NCBI RefSeq assembly: GCF_902859595.1
Contig: NZ_CADIJQ010000010.1
Span: forward strand, 186,001 to 250,000
Source of the DNA: Achromobacter kerstersii
GTDB taxonomy: Bacteria; Pseudomonadota; Gammaproteobacteria; Burkholderiales; Burkholderiaceae_B
Reading direction: 5' to 3'
Length of the DNA stretch: 64,000 nucleotides
The notes under the pieces were generated by a model. That model made no database searches. It had not been told where the DNA came from and saw nothing but the letters and a program-made list of their open reading frames with translations. The position numbers and the translations under genes are program-made. Positions 17,872 through 26,456 of this stretch are shown piece after piece; the stretch's first letter is position 1, and each line of letters opens with the position of its first letter.

Positions 17872-18690
17872 TTACAAGGCGTCCAGCGCCACCGCGCAAG
17901 GCTGTTCCACCTTCAGGGTCAACAGGCTGTCGGCGCGGGTGCGGCCCAGGTTGATGGCGGCAATCGGCACGCCGTTACGCGCCGCAGCCGTCACGAAGCG
18001 GTAGCCCGAATACACCATCAATGATGAGCCCACGACCAGCACCGCGTCGGCGCTCATCAAGCCCGCGTTGGCGCGGTCCACACGGTCGCGCGGAACGGTT
18101 TCGCCGAAGAACACCACATCCGGTTTGACGATGCCGCCACAGCGCGGACACGGCGGCACGGTGAATTGCGAGAAATCTTCGCCGTCCAGATCGGCGTCGC
18201 CGTCGGGCGCATCGGTGGCGTCCAGCGACGTCCAATACGGGTTGCCCTGCTGCAGGGCCTCTTGCCAGGGCTGGCGGTCGCCGCGCCAATCGCAGTTCAT
18301 GCAGCGCACTTCATCCAGCCGGCCGTGCAGGTCCACGACCTCGCGGCTGCCTGCGGCTTCATGCAGGCCGTCTACGTTTTGCGTGACCAGCACACTGATG
18401 TGGCCTTGCGACTCCAGCCGCGCCAGCGCCCGGTGCGAGTCGTTGGGTTTGACGTGGCCAAAGCGGCGCCAGCCAACCATGCTGCGCGCCCAGTAGCGGG
18501 CGCGCGCCAGGTCGTCGCCCATGAACGTCTGCAACGTCATGGGCGGCTTGCGCTTCCATTCGCCTTCGGTGTCGCGGTAGTCGGGAATGCCGGAGTCAGT
18601 GCTGACGCCCGCCCCCGTCAGCACGAACAGCCGTGGGTGGCGGTCGATGAAGCCGCGCAAGGCGGCCATGTCCGAGACTCGTGTGTCCAT
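17872..18690 (-). CDS. Sirtuin (SIR2-family NAD-dependent protein deacylase)
   Basis: 272 aa from the ATG at 18690 (MDTRVSDMAAL); the open frame runs upstream to 18852 but would overlap cysE and lacks family similarity there. Sirtuin motifs are GAGVSTDSGIPDYRDTEGEW (NAD site), TQNVDGLHEAAGS with the catalytic His in VVDLHGRLDEV, the zinc pair CMNC and CPRCGG, PDVVFFGETVP, and VVGSSLMVYSGYRF. It should remove acyl groups from protein lysines using NAD+. It lies 61 bp downstream of cysE, possibly co-transcribed. Targets are unknown; acetyl-CoA synthetase is the usual bacterial one. Confidence 0.92.
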   Translation of the reverse strand: MDTRVSDMAALRGFIDRHPRLFVLTGAGVSTDSGIPDYRDTEGEWKRKPPMTLQTFMGDDLARARYWARSMVGWRRFGHVKPNDSHRALARLESQGHISVLVTQNVDGLHEAAGSREVVDLHGRLDEVRCMNCDWRGDRQPWQEALQQGNPYWTSLDATDAPDGDADLDGEDFSQFTVPPCPRCGGIVKPDVVFFGETVPRDRVDRANAGLMSADAVLVVGSSLMVYSGYRFVTAAARNGVPIAAINLGRTRADSLLTLKVEQPCAVALDAL

Positions 18691-18751
18691 CCTGACTCCT
18701 GTGTGCCGGTCTGGGCGCCGCCCGCAGGGGCAGCGCCCGCGTGGACGGCGC

Positions 18752-19699
18752 TTAGCCGCCCAGCCCGCAGTCGGGCATGTCGCTGACCAGGCTGGCCTGC
18801 GTGACGTTGCTGCCCGGCGGCACGCTGCGCGTGAGCCAGACGTTACCGCCAATGGTCGAGCCCTTGCCGATCGTGACGCGGCCCAGGATGGTGGCGCCCG
18901 CGTAGATCACCACGTCGTCTTCAATCAGCGGGTGGCGCGGCAGGCCCTTCTTGAGCTCGCCGTTTTCACCGGGCGGGAAGCGCTTGGCGCCAAGCGTCAC
19001 CATCTGATAGAGCCGCACGCGGTCGCCGATGATGGCGGTTTCACCAATGACGACACCCGTGCCGTGATCAATGAAGAAGCTGCGGCCGATGGTGGCGCCC
19101 GGGTGGATGTCGATGCCGGTATCGGCGTGTGCGATCTCGGCCACGATACGGGCCAGCATCGGCACATTCAGCCGATACAGCACGTTGGCCAGGCGGTGAT
19201 GAATCATCGCCGCCACGCCGGGATAGCAGAGCAGCACTTCGTCAACGCTGTGCGCGGCCGGGTCGCCTTGATAGGCGGCGGTGACGTCCAGGTCGAGGGC
19301 GGCGCGCACGCGCGGAAGCTCGGCGCCGAACTGGCGCACGATTTCGATGGCGCGTTGCTGGGTTTGGGCAGGGTCCGCGTGTTCGTGACGGCCCACGTAT
19401 TGCAGTTCAAGACAGACCTGATGCAACAGCGCGTCCAAGGCCGCGCCGATGGTGTGCCCCACATAGAAGTCTTCGACCTCTTCGCGCAGGTCGATGGGGC
19501 CCAGGCGCATCGGGAACAAGGCGCCACAGAGGTCTTTGATGATCTGACGCAGGCTTTCCTGCGACGGGAATTCACGCAGGCCCGAGTCTTCACGCAGGCG
19601 GCCACGCGGGCCGCGCCACGCCACGCGCGCGTCGCGCAGGCCGGACACGATGCTGTCCAGGTTCCAGTGGGCGGGCGGGATGTAGGTGGGGCCGCTCAT
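18752..19699 (-). CDS. cysE: Serine O-acetyltransferase, EpsC type
   Basis: 315 aa. It transfers acetyl from acetyl-CoA to L-serine, the first step of cysteine synthesis. The C-terminal half is a left-handed beta-helix of hexapeptides (GIDIHPGATIGRSFFIDHGT, GVVIGETAIIGDRVRLYQMV, IYAGATILGRVTIGKGSTIG); the N-terminal part is helical with AMIHHRLANVLY. The His/Asp pair around IDHGTG is the expected catalytic site. The length matches the longer EpsC-like family rather than the 273-aa E. coli CysE. The ATG overlaps the stop of a 22-codon upstream ORF (ATGA), and AGGGG within that ORF can serve as ribosome-binding site. Confidence 0.9.
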   Translation of the reverse strand: MSGPTYIPPAHWNLDSIVSGLRDARVAWRGPRGRLREDSGLREFPSQESLRQIIKDLCGALFPMRLGPIDLREEVEDFYVGHTIGAALDALLHQVCLELQYVGRHEHADPAQTQQRAIEIVRQFGAELPRVRAALDLDVTAAYQGDPAAHSVDEVLLCYPGVAAMIHHRLANVLYRLNVPMLARIVAEIAHADTGIDIHPGATIGRSFFIDHGTGVVIGETAIIGDRVRLYQMVTLGAKRFPPGENGELKKGLPRHPLIEDDVVIYAGATILGRVTIGKGSTIGGNVWLTRSVPPGSNVTQASLVSDMPDCGLGG

Positions 19700-19764
19700 T
19701 GCGACTGCCCCTGGCGGGCGCGGTGTTGTCCGCGGCGTCCGGCATACGGATGGAATTCAAACAT
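19696..19764 (-). CDS. Small leader ORF translationally coupled to cysE
   Basis: 22 codons starting at the ATG at 19764, sequence MFEFHPYAGRRG... ending ...QGQSQ. GAGG lies 7 bases upstream of its ATG, a good Shine-Dalgarno, and its TGA overlaps the cysE ATG as ATGA. It is not recognised as a known family and has no cysteine codons, so it is not a classical Cys attenuator peptide. It may couple ribosomes into cysE or simply be a chance ORF. The arrangement of Shine-Dalgarno, stop overlap and position is what supports it. Confidence 0.4.
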   Translation of the reverse strand: MFEFHPYAGRRGQHRARQGQSQ

Positions 19765-19893
19765 GGGAGAGCCTCACTGACGGGTGCATGGCGTGGGCGG
19801 ATGCGCCGCCTGCGCCATGCTGCTACGCAATAATGCCGTCAACTGTAACCGCAGGCGCCCCGTTTCCGGAATCCCTCCGACACGCCATTGGGG

Positions 19894-20994
19894 TTATGCC
19901 GCGGCCCGACCCGCCGGATCGCGCACGGCCTGCCCCGCAGATTCGTCCGTATGGGCCTCGGCGTCATACCCCTGCGGATTCCCCTGCTGCCAGCGCCAGC
20001 CGTCCGCGCACATCGCCGCCACGTCATGCGTGCTGCGCCAGCCCAGCAGCGATGCCGCCAGCGCCGGGTCGGCCCAGGTCCGCGCCACGTCTCCCGCGCG
20101 CCGTCCCTGCCGGTTCAGCGGAATTCGGCAGCCGCTGGCCGCCTCGAACGCGCGCACCAGCTGCAAGACGCTGGTGCCCTGCCCCGTGCCCAGGTTCACC
20201 GCGGCAAAGCCCGTGTGCGTCATGGCGTGCGCCAACCCCAGCACATGCCCCCGCGCCAGATCCATCACGTGCAGATAGTCGCGTTCGCCCGTGCCATCGG
20301 CGGTGTCGTAGTCGTCGCCGAACACGCGCAGATATGGCTGCCGCCCCACCGCCACCTGGGTAATGAAGGGGAACAGATTATTGGGCAGGTCGCGCGGGCT
20401 TTCGCCGATGCGGCCGCTCGCGTGCGCGCCGATAGGATTGAAGTAGCGTAAAGTCAGCGCGCTGAAGGCCGGGTCCGCCACGCAGACGTCGCGCAGCATC
20501 TCTTCCACCATCAGCTTGGTGCGCCCGTAAGGATTGGTGGGCGCCAAAGGATGCGACTCATCGAAAGGCAGATACTGCGGTTCGCCATAGACCGTGGCCG
20601 ACGAACTGAACACCAGCCGCGTGACCCCCGTGTCACGCATGGCGCGCAACAGCACCATCGACCCTGTGACGTTGTTGTCGTAATACTTGAGCGGGTCCGC
20701 CACCGATTCGCCCACCGCCTTGCAGCCGGCCAGATGCAGCACCGCCTCTACCGGCGTACCGCTGGCCGCCGCGCCGGCCAGCACGGATTCAATCAACCCG
20801 GGCGTGCGGATATCGCCTTCGATAAGCGGTATCGGCACGCCGCACAGTTGTTCGACCCGGCGCACGGCCTCGCGGCTGCCGTTGCTGAAGTTATCCAGCA
20901 CCAGCGGCCGCTGGCCCGCCGCCACCATCGCCACCAGCGTGTGCGTGCCGATGTAGCCCGCCCCGCCCGTCACCAGCACATGCAGGTCCGGCAT
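19894..20994 (-). CDS. galE: UDP-glucose 4-epimerase
   Basis: 366 aa from the ATG at 20994 (MPDLHVLVTGGAGYIG). Extended SDR: NAD-binding GGAGYIGTHTLVAM at the N-terminus, catalytic NPYGRTKLMVEEML (YxxxK) near residue 155, and GTGERDYLHVMDLARGH. It interconverts UDP-glucose and UDP-galactose. It is the last gene of the minus arm of the exopolysaccharide locus, 11 bp after pgi, so UDP-galactose for polymer synthesis is the likely role. The C-terminus is slightly longer than usual, ending in Ala. Confidence 0.92.
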   Translation of the reverse strand: MPDLHVLVTGGAGYIGTHTLVAMVAAGQRPLVLDNFSNGSREAVRRVEQLCGVPIPLIEGDIRTPGLIESVLAGAAASGTPVEAVLHLAGCKAVGESVADPLKYYDNNVTGSMVLLRAMRDTGVTRLVFSSSATVYGEPQYLPFDESHPLAPTNPYGRTKLMVEEMLRDVCVADPAFSALTLRYFNPIGAHASGRIGESPRDLPNNLFPFITQVAVGRQPYLRVFGDDYDTADGTGERDYLHVMDLARGHVLGLAHAMTHTGFAAVNLGTGQGTSVLQLVRAFEAASGCRIPLNRQGRRAGDVARTWADPALAASLLGWRSTHDVAAMCADGWRWQQGNPQGYDAEAHTDESAGQAVRDPAGRAAA

Positions 20995-21005
20995 GCCCGT
21001 CTCCG

Positions 21006-22673
21006 TCAAAGGTGTGCGGCCATGCCGGGCACCCATGCATGGCGCGGGCGCGGCGCCTGCGCGTGGCCGCGATAACGGTCGATCCAGTACGAGGTGGACG
21101 CGTCATGCCCCCAGTCCACCACGCCGGCCGACACCGGCACGGCCAGTTCACGTTCAATGCCCGTGGCCAGCCGTTTGCCCAGTTCCACACCCCATTGGTC
21201 AAACGGGTTGATGCCCCAGACCACGCTTTGCACAAACACTTTGTGTTCGTACAGCGCCAGCAGCGCGCCCAGACCGCGCGGGTCCAGTTGACGCAGCACG
21301 ATCAGCGTTGACGGCCGTCCGCCCGGATGCACCATGTGCTGCGCGAGGCTCAGCGCGCGCTCCTGGTCGTCGATATGCGCCACGTCTTGCAGCGCTTGCT
21401 CCAGGCACTTGCCGCGCAACAGCGCTTGCCGCTGCGCCAGGCAATTGGCCAGCAACAGACGATGCGCGTCCGGGCTGTCGGTATGCCCTTGCAGGCTGGC
21501 GATGAAGTCCACCGGCGCGCCGTCTTCGCTTTGATGCAGCCATTGGAAGAAGGTGTGCTGGCCATCGGTGCCCGGCATGCCCCAGATGATGGGCGCCGTG
21601 GGCACCCCCACCGCCGTGCCATCGCCCGCCACGCGCTTGCCCAGCGATTCCATTTCCAACTGCTGAAGATAGGTCACCAGGTGCAGCAGACGCGCGCTGT
21701 ACGCGGCAATGTTCAACGAGTTGTGGCCCAACACGCTGCAATTGACCAGCCCGGCCAGCGCCAGCTGAATCGGCGCATTGGCCGCGAATGGTGCTTGTTG
21801 GAAGTGCTGGTCCATCGCTTCGGCGCCCGCGCGCATGCCAATCAGCACATCGGCGCCCACGGTCAACGCAATCGACAGGCCCGCCACCGACCACACGGAA
21901 TAGCGTCCACCCACCCAGTCGCACATCTTGAACACCTGGCTGGCCGGCACACCCAGCGCGCGCGCCGCCGGCGCATTGGCGGTCACCGCCGCCAGATGTT
22001 CAGACACGTCGGCTACACCGCCTTGCTTGAGCCAGGCAATGGCCGCGCGGGCGTTGTGCAGGGTTTCAGACGTGGTGAACGATTTGGACGACACCACCAC
22101 CAGGCAACGCCGCGGGTCCAGGCCGGCGATAGCGTCGTGAAACGCATGGCCGTCGATGTTGGACACGAAGCGGATCTGGCGGCGTTGCGACGGGCCGCCG
22201 AACGCCTGGATGGCCAGGCGCGGGCCCCAGTCGCTGCCGCCGATACCAATATGCAGCACGGTGGAAAAATCTGCCGTCTGATCCACGCGGCGCACGAAGT
22301 CCGTCATGCGCGAATATTCGCAAACAGAATCGGCGTCCTGGCCGTCAGGTTGCTCGCGCGTGCGGCCGGCTCGCAGCGCCGTGTGCCACGCGGGCTTGCC
22401 TTCCGTCCAGTTGACCGGATCGCCGGCGAACAGCGCGTGGCGGGCATCCGCCAGCGCGCGCGCCTGCAACAGATTCAGCGCCGCGGCCTCCAGCGCCGGA
22501 GACTGGCGCTGCATGGTCAGGTCCACGCACAACCCGGCCGCTTCGATCACTTTCAGCGTGCTGGCATCCAATTCGGCAGTTTGCGCCGCCTGCGCAAACG
22601 CCTGCCACTCGGGGCTCTGCGCCAGGCCGGAATTCGCCCTTAACGCCTCAATCGCATAATTGGCCTTACCCAT
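21006..22673 (-). CDS. pgi: Glucose-6-phosphate isomerase
   Basis: 555 aa from the ATG at 22673; the frame is open further upstream but that part lies over the phosphomutase gene and has no Pgi similarity. Motifs: HIGIGGSDWGPRLAIQAFG (phosphate site), FVSNIDGHAF, VSSKSFTTSETLHNA, DWVGGRYSVWSVAGLSIAL (PGI signature), and GINPFDQWGVELGKRLATGI (catalytic Lys region). It converts glucose-6-P and fructose-6-P, here feeding fructose-6-P to ManC for GDP-mannose and glucose-6-P to the mutase. It lies 13 bp after the mutase gene and 11 bp before galE. Confidence 0.93.
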   Translation of the reverse strand: MGKANYAIEALRANSGLAQSPEWQAFAQAAQTAELDASTLKVIEAAGLCVDLTMQRQSPALEAAALNLLQARALADARHALFAGDPVNWTEGKPAWHTALRAGRTREQPDGQDADSVCEYSRMTDFVRRVDQTADFSTVLHIGIGGSDWGPRLAIQAFGGPSQRRQIRFVSNIDGHAFHDAIAGLDPRRCLVVVSSKSFTTSETLHNARAAIAWLKQGGVADVSEHLAAVTANAPAARALGVPASQVFKMCDWVGGRYSVWSVAGLSIALTVGADVLIGMRAGAEAMDQHFQQAPFAANAPIQLALAGLVNCSVLGHNSLNIAAYSARLLHLVTYLQQLEMESLGKRVAGDGTAVGVPTAPIIWGMPGTDGQHTFFQWLHQSEDGAPVDFIASLQGHTDSPDAHRLLLANCLAQRQALLRGKCLEQALQDVAHIDDQERALSLAQHMVHPGGRPSTLIVLRQLDPRGLGALLALYEHKVFVQSVVWGINPFDQWGVELGKRLATGIERELAVPVSAGVVDWGHDASTSYWIDRYRGHAQAPRPRHAWVPGMAAHL

Positions 22674-22686
22674 CGCGTGATGCTCC

Positions 22687-24090
22687 TTAGAACGGTAAAC
22701 GAACATGAGGTGCAATGCGCCGGAACGCGTTGCGGAAGTCCTCCTCAATACGGGCCAATGCGGCCACGGTGTCTCCTTCAAAACGCAAAACCACCGTCGG
22801 CGTCGTGTTGGATGGACGCGCCAGGCCGAAGCCGTCGGCATAGTCCACCCGCACGCCGTCCAGATCGTTGATGGACACGGCGCCCGGGAATTCCCCTTGT
22901 GCGCGCAATGTCTCCACCAGTTCGAACTGCTCGCCTTCGGCGGTGTCCAGCTTGATTTCGGGGGTCGCGCAAGACTGAGGCAGGCTTTCGAGCAAGCCTG
23001 ACGGGTCCGGCGCAGACGACAGAATTTCCAACAGCCGTGCAGCGGCGTAGATGCCATCGTCAAAGCCGTACCAGCGCTCTTTGAAAAACATGTGGCCGCT
23101 CATCTCTCCAGCAAGTAGCGCTCCCGTCTCGCGCATCTTGGCTTTGATCAGGGAATGCCCTGATTTCCACATGGTGGCCCGGCCCCCCGCTTCGACAACG
23201 GCGCGCGCCACATGGCGGCTGCACTTGACGTCGTAGATGATCTCGGCGCCCGGGTTGCGCGCCAGCACGTCGCGCGCAAACAGAATCAACTGCCGGTCTG
23301 GCCAGATGATCTGTCCCGATTTGGTGACAACGCCCAGCCGGTCGCCATCGCCGTCAAACGCCAGGCCGACTTCGCAATCGGAATAGCGCAGGCAATAGAT
23401 CAGGTCTTGCAGGTTTTGGGGGTCGGCAGGATCAGGGTGATGGCCCGGGAACGAGCCATCCACCTCGCAGAACAGTTCCGTCACTTCGCACCCCAAGGCG
23501 CGAAACAAGGCGGGCGCCACCGCGCCTGCCACGCCGCTGCCGCAGTCGATGGCGATCTTCATCGGGCGCGCCATGCGGATGTCGCCCACCAGCCGTGCCG
23601 CGTAGCAGGGTTGAAGCTGCATCTGCGTGCGCCCGCCCGGCACGTCGGCCGATTCAATCGGCAAGCGCATCGCATCGCGCAGCGCGGTGATGCCCTCGCC
23701 GTACAGCGACGCGCCGTCCAGCACAATCTTGAAGCCGTTGTGCGCGGGCGGGTTGTGGCTGCCCGTCACCGCAATGCCCGCGCCCGTGTCCATCAGGCGC
23801 GTGGCGAAGTACACCATCGGCGTGGTCGCCATGCCCAGGTCGATGACGTGCATGCCCGCCGAACGCAAACCGGCTTGCAGCGCCGCCGCCAGCTCCACGC
23901 TGCTCAGCCGGCCATCGCGTCCCACCACAATCGAACGCGCGCCCAGGTCCCGCGCCTTGCTGCCCACCGCCATGCCCAGGCTGTGCGCGAAGCGCGCATC
24001 GATTTCGTCCGGCACCGTGCCGCGTATGTCATAAGCCTTGAAAACCGCATCCAGAATTTGCGGGGTATCCCAGCCAAAAGTTCCGTGCAT
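22687..24090 (-). CDS. algC: Phosphomannomutase/phosphoglucomutase
   Basis: 467 aa alpha-D-phosphohexomutase. Catalytic phosphoserine loop TGSHNPPAHNGFK (about residues 104-116), metal loop DGDGDRLGVV (about 242-251), sugar-recognition loop GEMSGHMFF (about 323-331) and phosphate-binding RPSNTTPTVVLRFE near the C-terminus are all present. It interconverts the 1- and 6-phosphates of mannose and glucose, supplying mannose-1-P for GDP-mannose and glucose-1-P for UDP-glucose. The combination with pgi, galE and manC covers precursor supply for the polymer. The manB name would fit as well. Confidence 0.92.
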   Translation of the reverse strand: MHGTFGWDTPQILDAVFKAYDIRGTVPDEIDARFAHSLGMAVGSKARDLGARSIVVGRDGRLSSVELAAALQAGLRSAGMHVIDLGMATTPMVYFATRLMDTGAGIAVTGSHNPPAHNGFKIVLDGASLYGEGITALRDAMRLPIESADVPGGRTQMQLQPCYAARLVGDIRMARPMKIAIDCGSGVAGAVAPALFRALGCEVTELFCEVDGSFPGHHPDPADPQNLQDLIYCLRYSDCEVGLAFDGDGDRLGVVTKSGQIIWPDRQLILFARDVLARNPGAEIIYDVKCSRHVARAVVEAGGRATMWKSGHSLIKAKMRETGALLAGEMSGHMFFKERWYGFDDGIYAAARLLEILSSAPDPSGLLESLPQSCATPEIKLDTAEGEQFELVETLRAQGEFPGAVSINDLDGVRVDYADGFGLARPSNTTPTVVLRFEGDTVAALARIEEDFRNAFRRIAPHVRLPF

Positions 24091-24110
24091 GCCAGTTTCT
24101 CCGGGTGGCG

Positions 24111-26372
24111 TTATTTGGGGCCGTTCTGTTTGAAATCGCCGTAATACGCCGCACGGGAGTATCGATAGCTCCCATACTTGGACCGGAAGCCAAAGCGTTC
24201 CGGCATGAGTTTCAAGCCGTTGAACAACACGCCGTCCACGGGCGCACCTGCCTGGATGAGCCGCTTGGCGGTCTCGCGGATTTCACCCACGGTGTTTTGG
24301 CCGGAGCGCACCACCACCATGACTGCCGCGGCATGCGTGCCCACCACCGCCGCATCGGGCGACGACAGCACGGGCGCGGTGTCCAGAATCACCATGTCGT
24401 ATTGGGAAGACAGTTCGCGCAGCGTGGCGCCAAACACCGGCGAGGCCAGCAGTTCAGACGGGTCGAACGTCACCGCACCCGTGGCGATGAAGTCCACGCC
24501 TTCAGACACACTGTGCTTTTTGACGCGTGCCAGCGGGATCGTGCCCGACAGCACTTCGAACAAACCGTCTTCCTTCGGCACGCCGAAATAACGGTTCAGT
24601 TGGCCCTTGCGGAAGTCGGCGTCGATCAGCAGCACGCGCTTGCCCACGCCGCCCTGGATGAACGCGAAGTTGGCCGACAGGAACGACTTGCCCACGCCCG
24701 CCACCGGGCCGGTAAACATGACCATGTTGTTGGCCGATTGGCGCAGCGACGCTTGCAGCACATTGCGGAACGATCGCAGGCTTTCGATGGGTGGCGAGTT
24801 GCCCTGGCTTTGCGCCAACAGCGCAGGCACCGTCGCGTTCTTGCGGCGGCTGCGGCGCCACAGCTTGTCCTGCATGTCGCTGTAGGGAATGGCGGCCAGC
24901 ACCGGCAGGCCCGTGTAGCGTTCGACGTCTTCGGGTTCGGACAGGCCGCCGAACAACGCGTTGCGGACAAAGGCGCACAGCATGCCGAAGATCAGGCCGA
25001 TGGCGGTGGCCACGCCCAGAATGATCGCGGCCTTGGGGCGCACGGGGCGGTCAGGCTGCACGGCGGCATCCAGGATGCGCACGTTGCCCACCTTGCCGGC
25101 GCGGATCAAACGCAGTTGCTGCGCGTTGTTCAACAGCCCCGTGTAGAGCTCGGTGTTCACGCGCACATCACGCACCAGGCGCACCACGTCTTGCTCCAGA
25201 TCCGGCAGCTGCTTGATGTTGTTGCCAATGCGGCTGACATCCCCCGACAGCGATGCAATCTGGCGGTCGATGGCGACGATGCTCGGGTGCGTGGGCGCAA
25301 AGCGCGTGATCAGTTCCTGACGCTTCGAACGTAGCTCCATCACCTTCGTTTGCGCATCCACCGATTGCGCCAGGATCAGCTTGGCTTCTTCGCTCAGGTC
25401 GATCGTGCCGCGCTTGTTGCGCAAGGCGTTGTACTTGGTTTCGGCCGCGTCCAGCTCGCCCTTCAGGATAGGCAGTTGCTGCTCCAGGAAGCCCAGCGAT
25501 TTTTCCGCTTGCGCCGACTTCCGGTTCACGTTCTGCTGCACGTATTCCTGGCCGATCTGGTTCAGCACGGCGGTGGTCAACGCCGGGTCATTGCCTTCCA
25601 GCGTGACGCCGATCACGCCCGATGTGCGGCCGCGCTCGAAGATGCCCAGGTGCGATTGCACGTCTTCAATGGCCGCCAGGCGCGAGCTGCGCGACACGGT
25701 GAATTCGGTGCCGGGCCGGCCTGCCAACGCATCGATGTGCACGTCCATGGCGCCACCGCCAGGCAACAGGAAATGCTCGGCCTTGCCCACCGTGCCGTTG
25801 AACGTGGCGCCGGTGAATTTGTCGGTCAGCGTGTAGCGGCCTTCGCCAAGCGTGGTCACGCGAAACGGCTTGCCCAGCCATTCGTTGGGCACATCCAGCT
25901 GCGAGATCGCAATGGATTCTCCGCCCCATGCATAACCGCCACGCGGCAGGCTGGACGGATACGGCAGCGCTTCATAACGCTGTGCAAGCCATTCGCCCAC
26001 CACCGGGAAGTAGCGAGGCTTGGCGTGGATGTAGAGCAGGAATTTATCGACGGCGGGTCCCACCACCATGCGCGAACGCAGCACTTCCATTTCGCCGGAG
26101 GTTTCGGCCTTGGTGTCGAACATGGCGGACACATCGCCCAACAGGCTGCGCGCCTGGCCGTTCGGCATTTCCTCTTCAACCTGCACGATGATGTCGGCCG
26201 AATAGACCGATGGGGTCACCATCACGTAGGCCAAGGCGCCCAGGAAGGCGAGCAAGGTGATCGCGAAGATCATCCACCGGTTCGACACGATTGCATCCAC
26301 ATGGGACGACAACGGGGTTTCCTGCTGGCGAGCCGGGACGTTCGGCTCGAATGATTCGATGGGCAACGACAT
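24111..26372 (-). CDS. wzc: Wzc-type polysaccharide co-polymerase and tyrosine autokinase
   Basis: 753 aa from the ATG at 26372 (MSLPIESF). The N-terminal Wzz domain has a first membrane helix near 35-55, a long periplasmic coiled-coil region and a second helix near 430-450. The cytoplasmic BY-kinase domain has Walker A GPVAGVGKSF, Walker A' VLLIDADFRKG and Walker B MVILDTAPVL. The C-terminal tail has a Tyr cluster (KYGSYRYSRAAYYGD, five Tyr), the autophosphorylation sites. It controls chain length and export with Wza. No cognate Wzb phosphatase gene lies in the window. Confidence 0.93.
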   Translation of the reverse strand: MSLPIESFEPNVPARQQETPLSSHVDAIVSNRWMIFAITLLAFLGALAYVMVTPSVYSADIIVQVEEEMPNGQARSLLGDVSAMFDTKAETSGEMEVLRSRMVVGPAVDKFLLYIHAKPRYFPVVGEWLAQRYEALPYPSSLPRGGYAWGGESIAISQLDVPNEWLGKPFRVTTLGEGRYTLTDKFTGATFNGTVGKAEHFLLPGGGAMDVHIDALAGRPGTEFTVSRSSRLAAIEDVQSHLGIFERGRTSGVIGVTLEGNDPALTTAVLNQIGQEYVQQNVNRKSAQAEKSLGFLEQQLPILKGELDAAETKYNALRNKRGTIDLSEEAKLILAQSVDAQTKVMELRSKRQELITRFAPTHPSIVAIDRQIASLSGDVSRIGNNIKQLPDLEQDVVRLVRDVRVNTELYTGLLNNAQQLRLIRAGKVGNVRILDAAVQPDRPVRPKAAIILGVATAIGLIFGMLCAFVRNALFGGLSEPEDVERYTGLPVLAAIPYSDMQDKLWRRSRRKNATVPALLAQSQGNSPPIESLRSFRNVLQASLRQSANNMVMFTGPVAGVGKSFLSANFAFIQGGVGKRVLLIDADFRKGQLNRYFGVPKEDGLFEVLSGTIPLARVKKHSVSEGVDFIATGAVTFDPSELLASPVFGATLRELSSQYDMVILDTAPVLSSPDAAVVGTHAAAVMVVVRSGQNTVGEIRETAKRLIQAGAPVDGVLFNGLKLMPERFGFRSKYGSYRYSRAAYYGDFKQNGPK

Positions 26373-26456
26373 GCAGCTCTCCAGACGTGGGCGCCGCCGC
26401 GGACGCGGCGCCCCCAAAGGCGTGGTTTTGGAGCCTTGCGGCCCCGAAAGGCGGAC

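Noticed and set aside
19839-20027. 62-codon minus-strand ORF over the galE end
   Set aside because: Overlaps conserved galE codons in another frame; no family resemblance.
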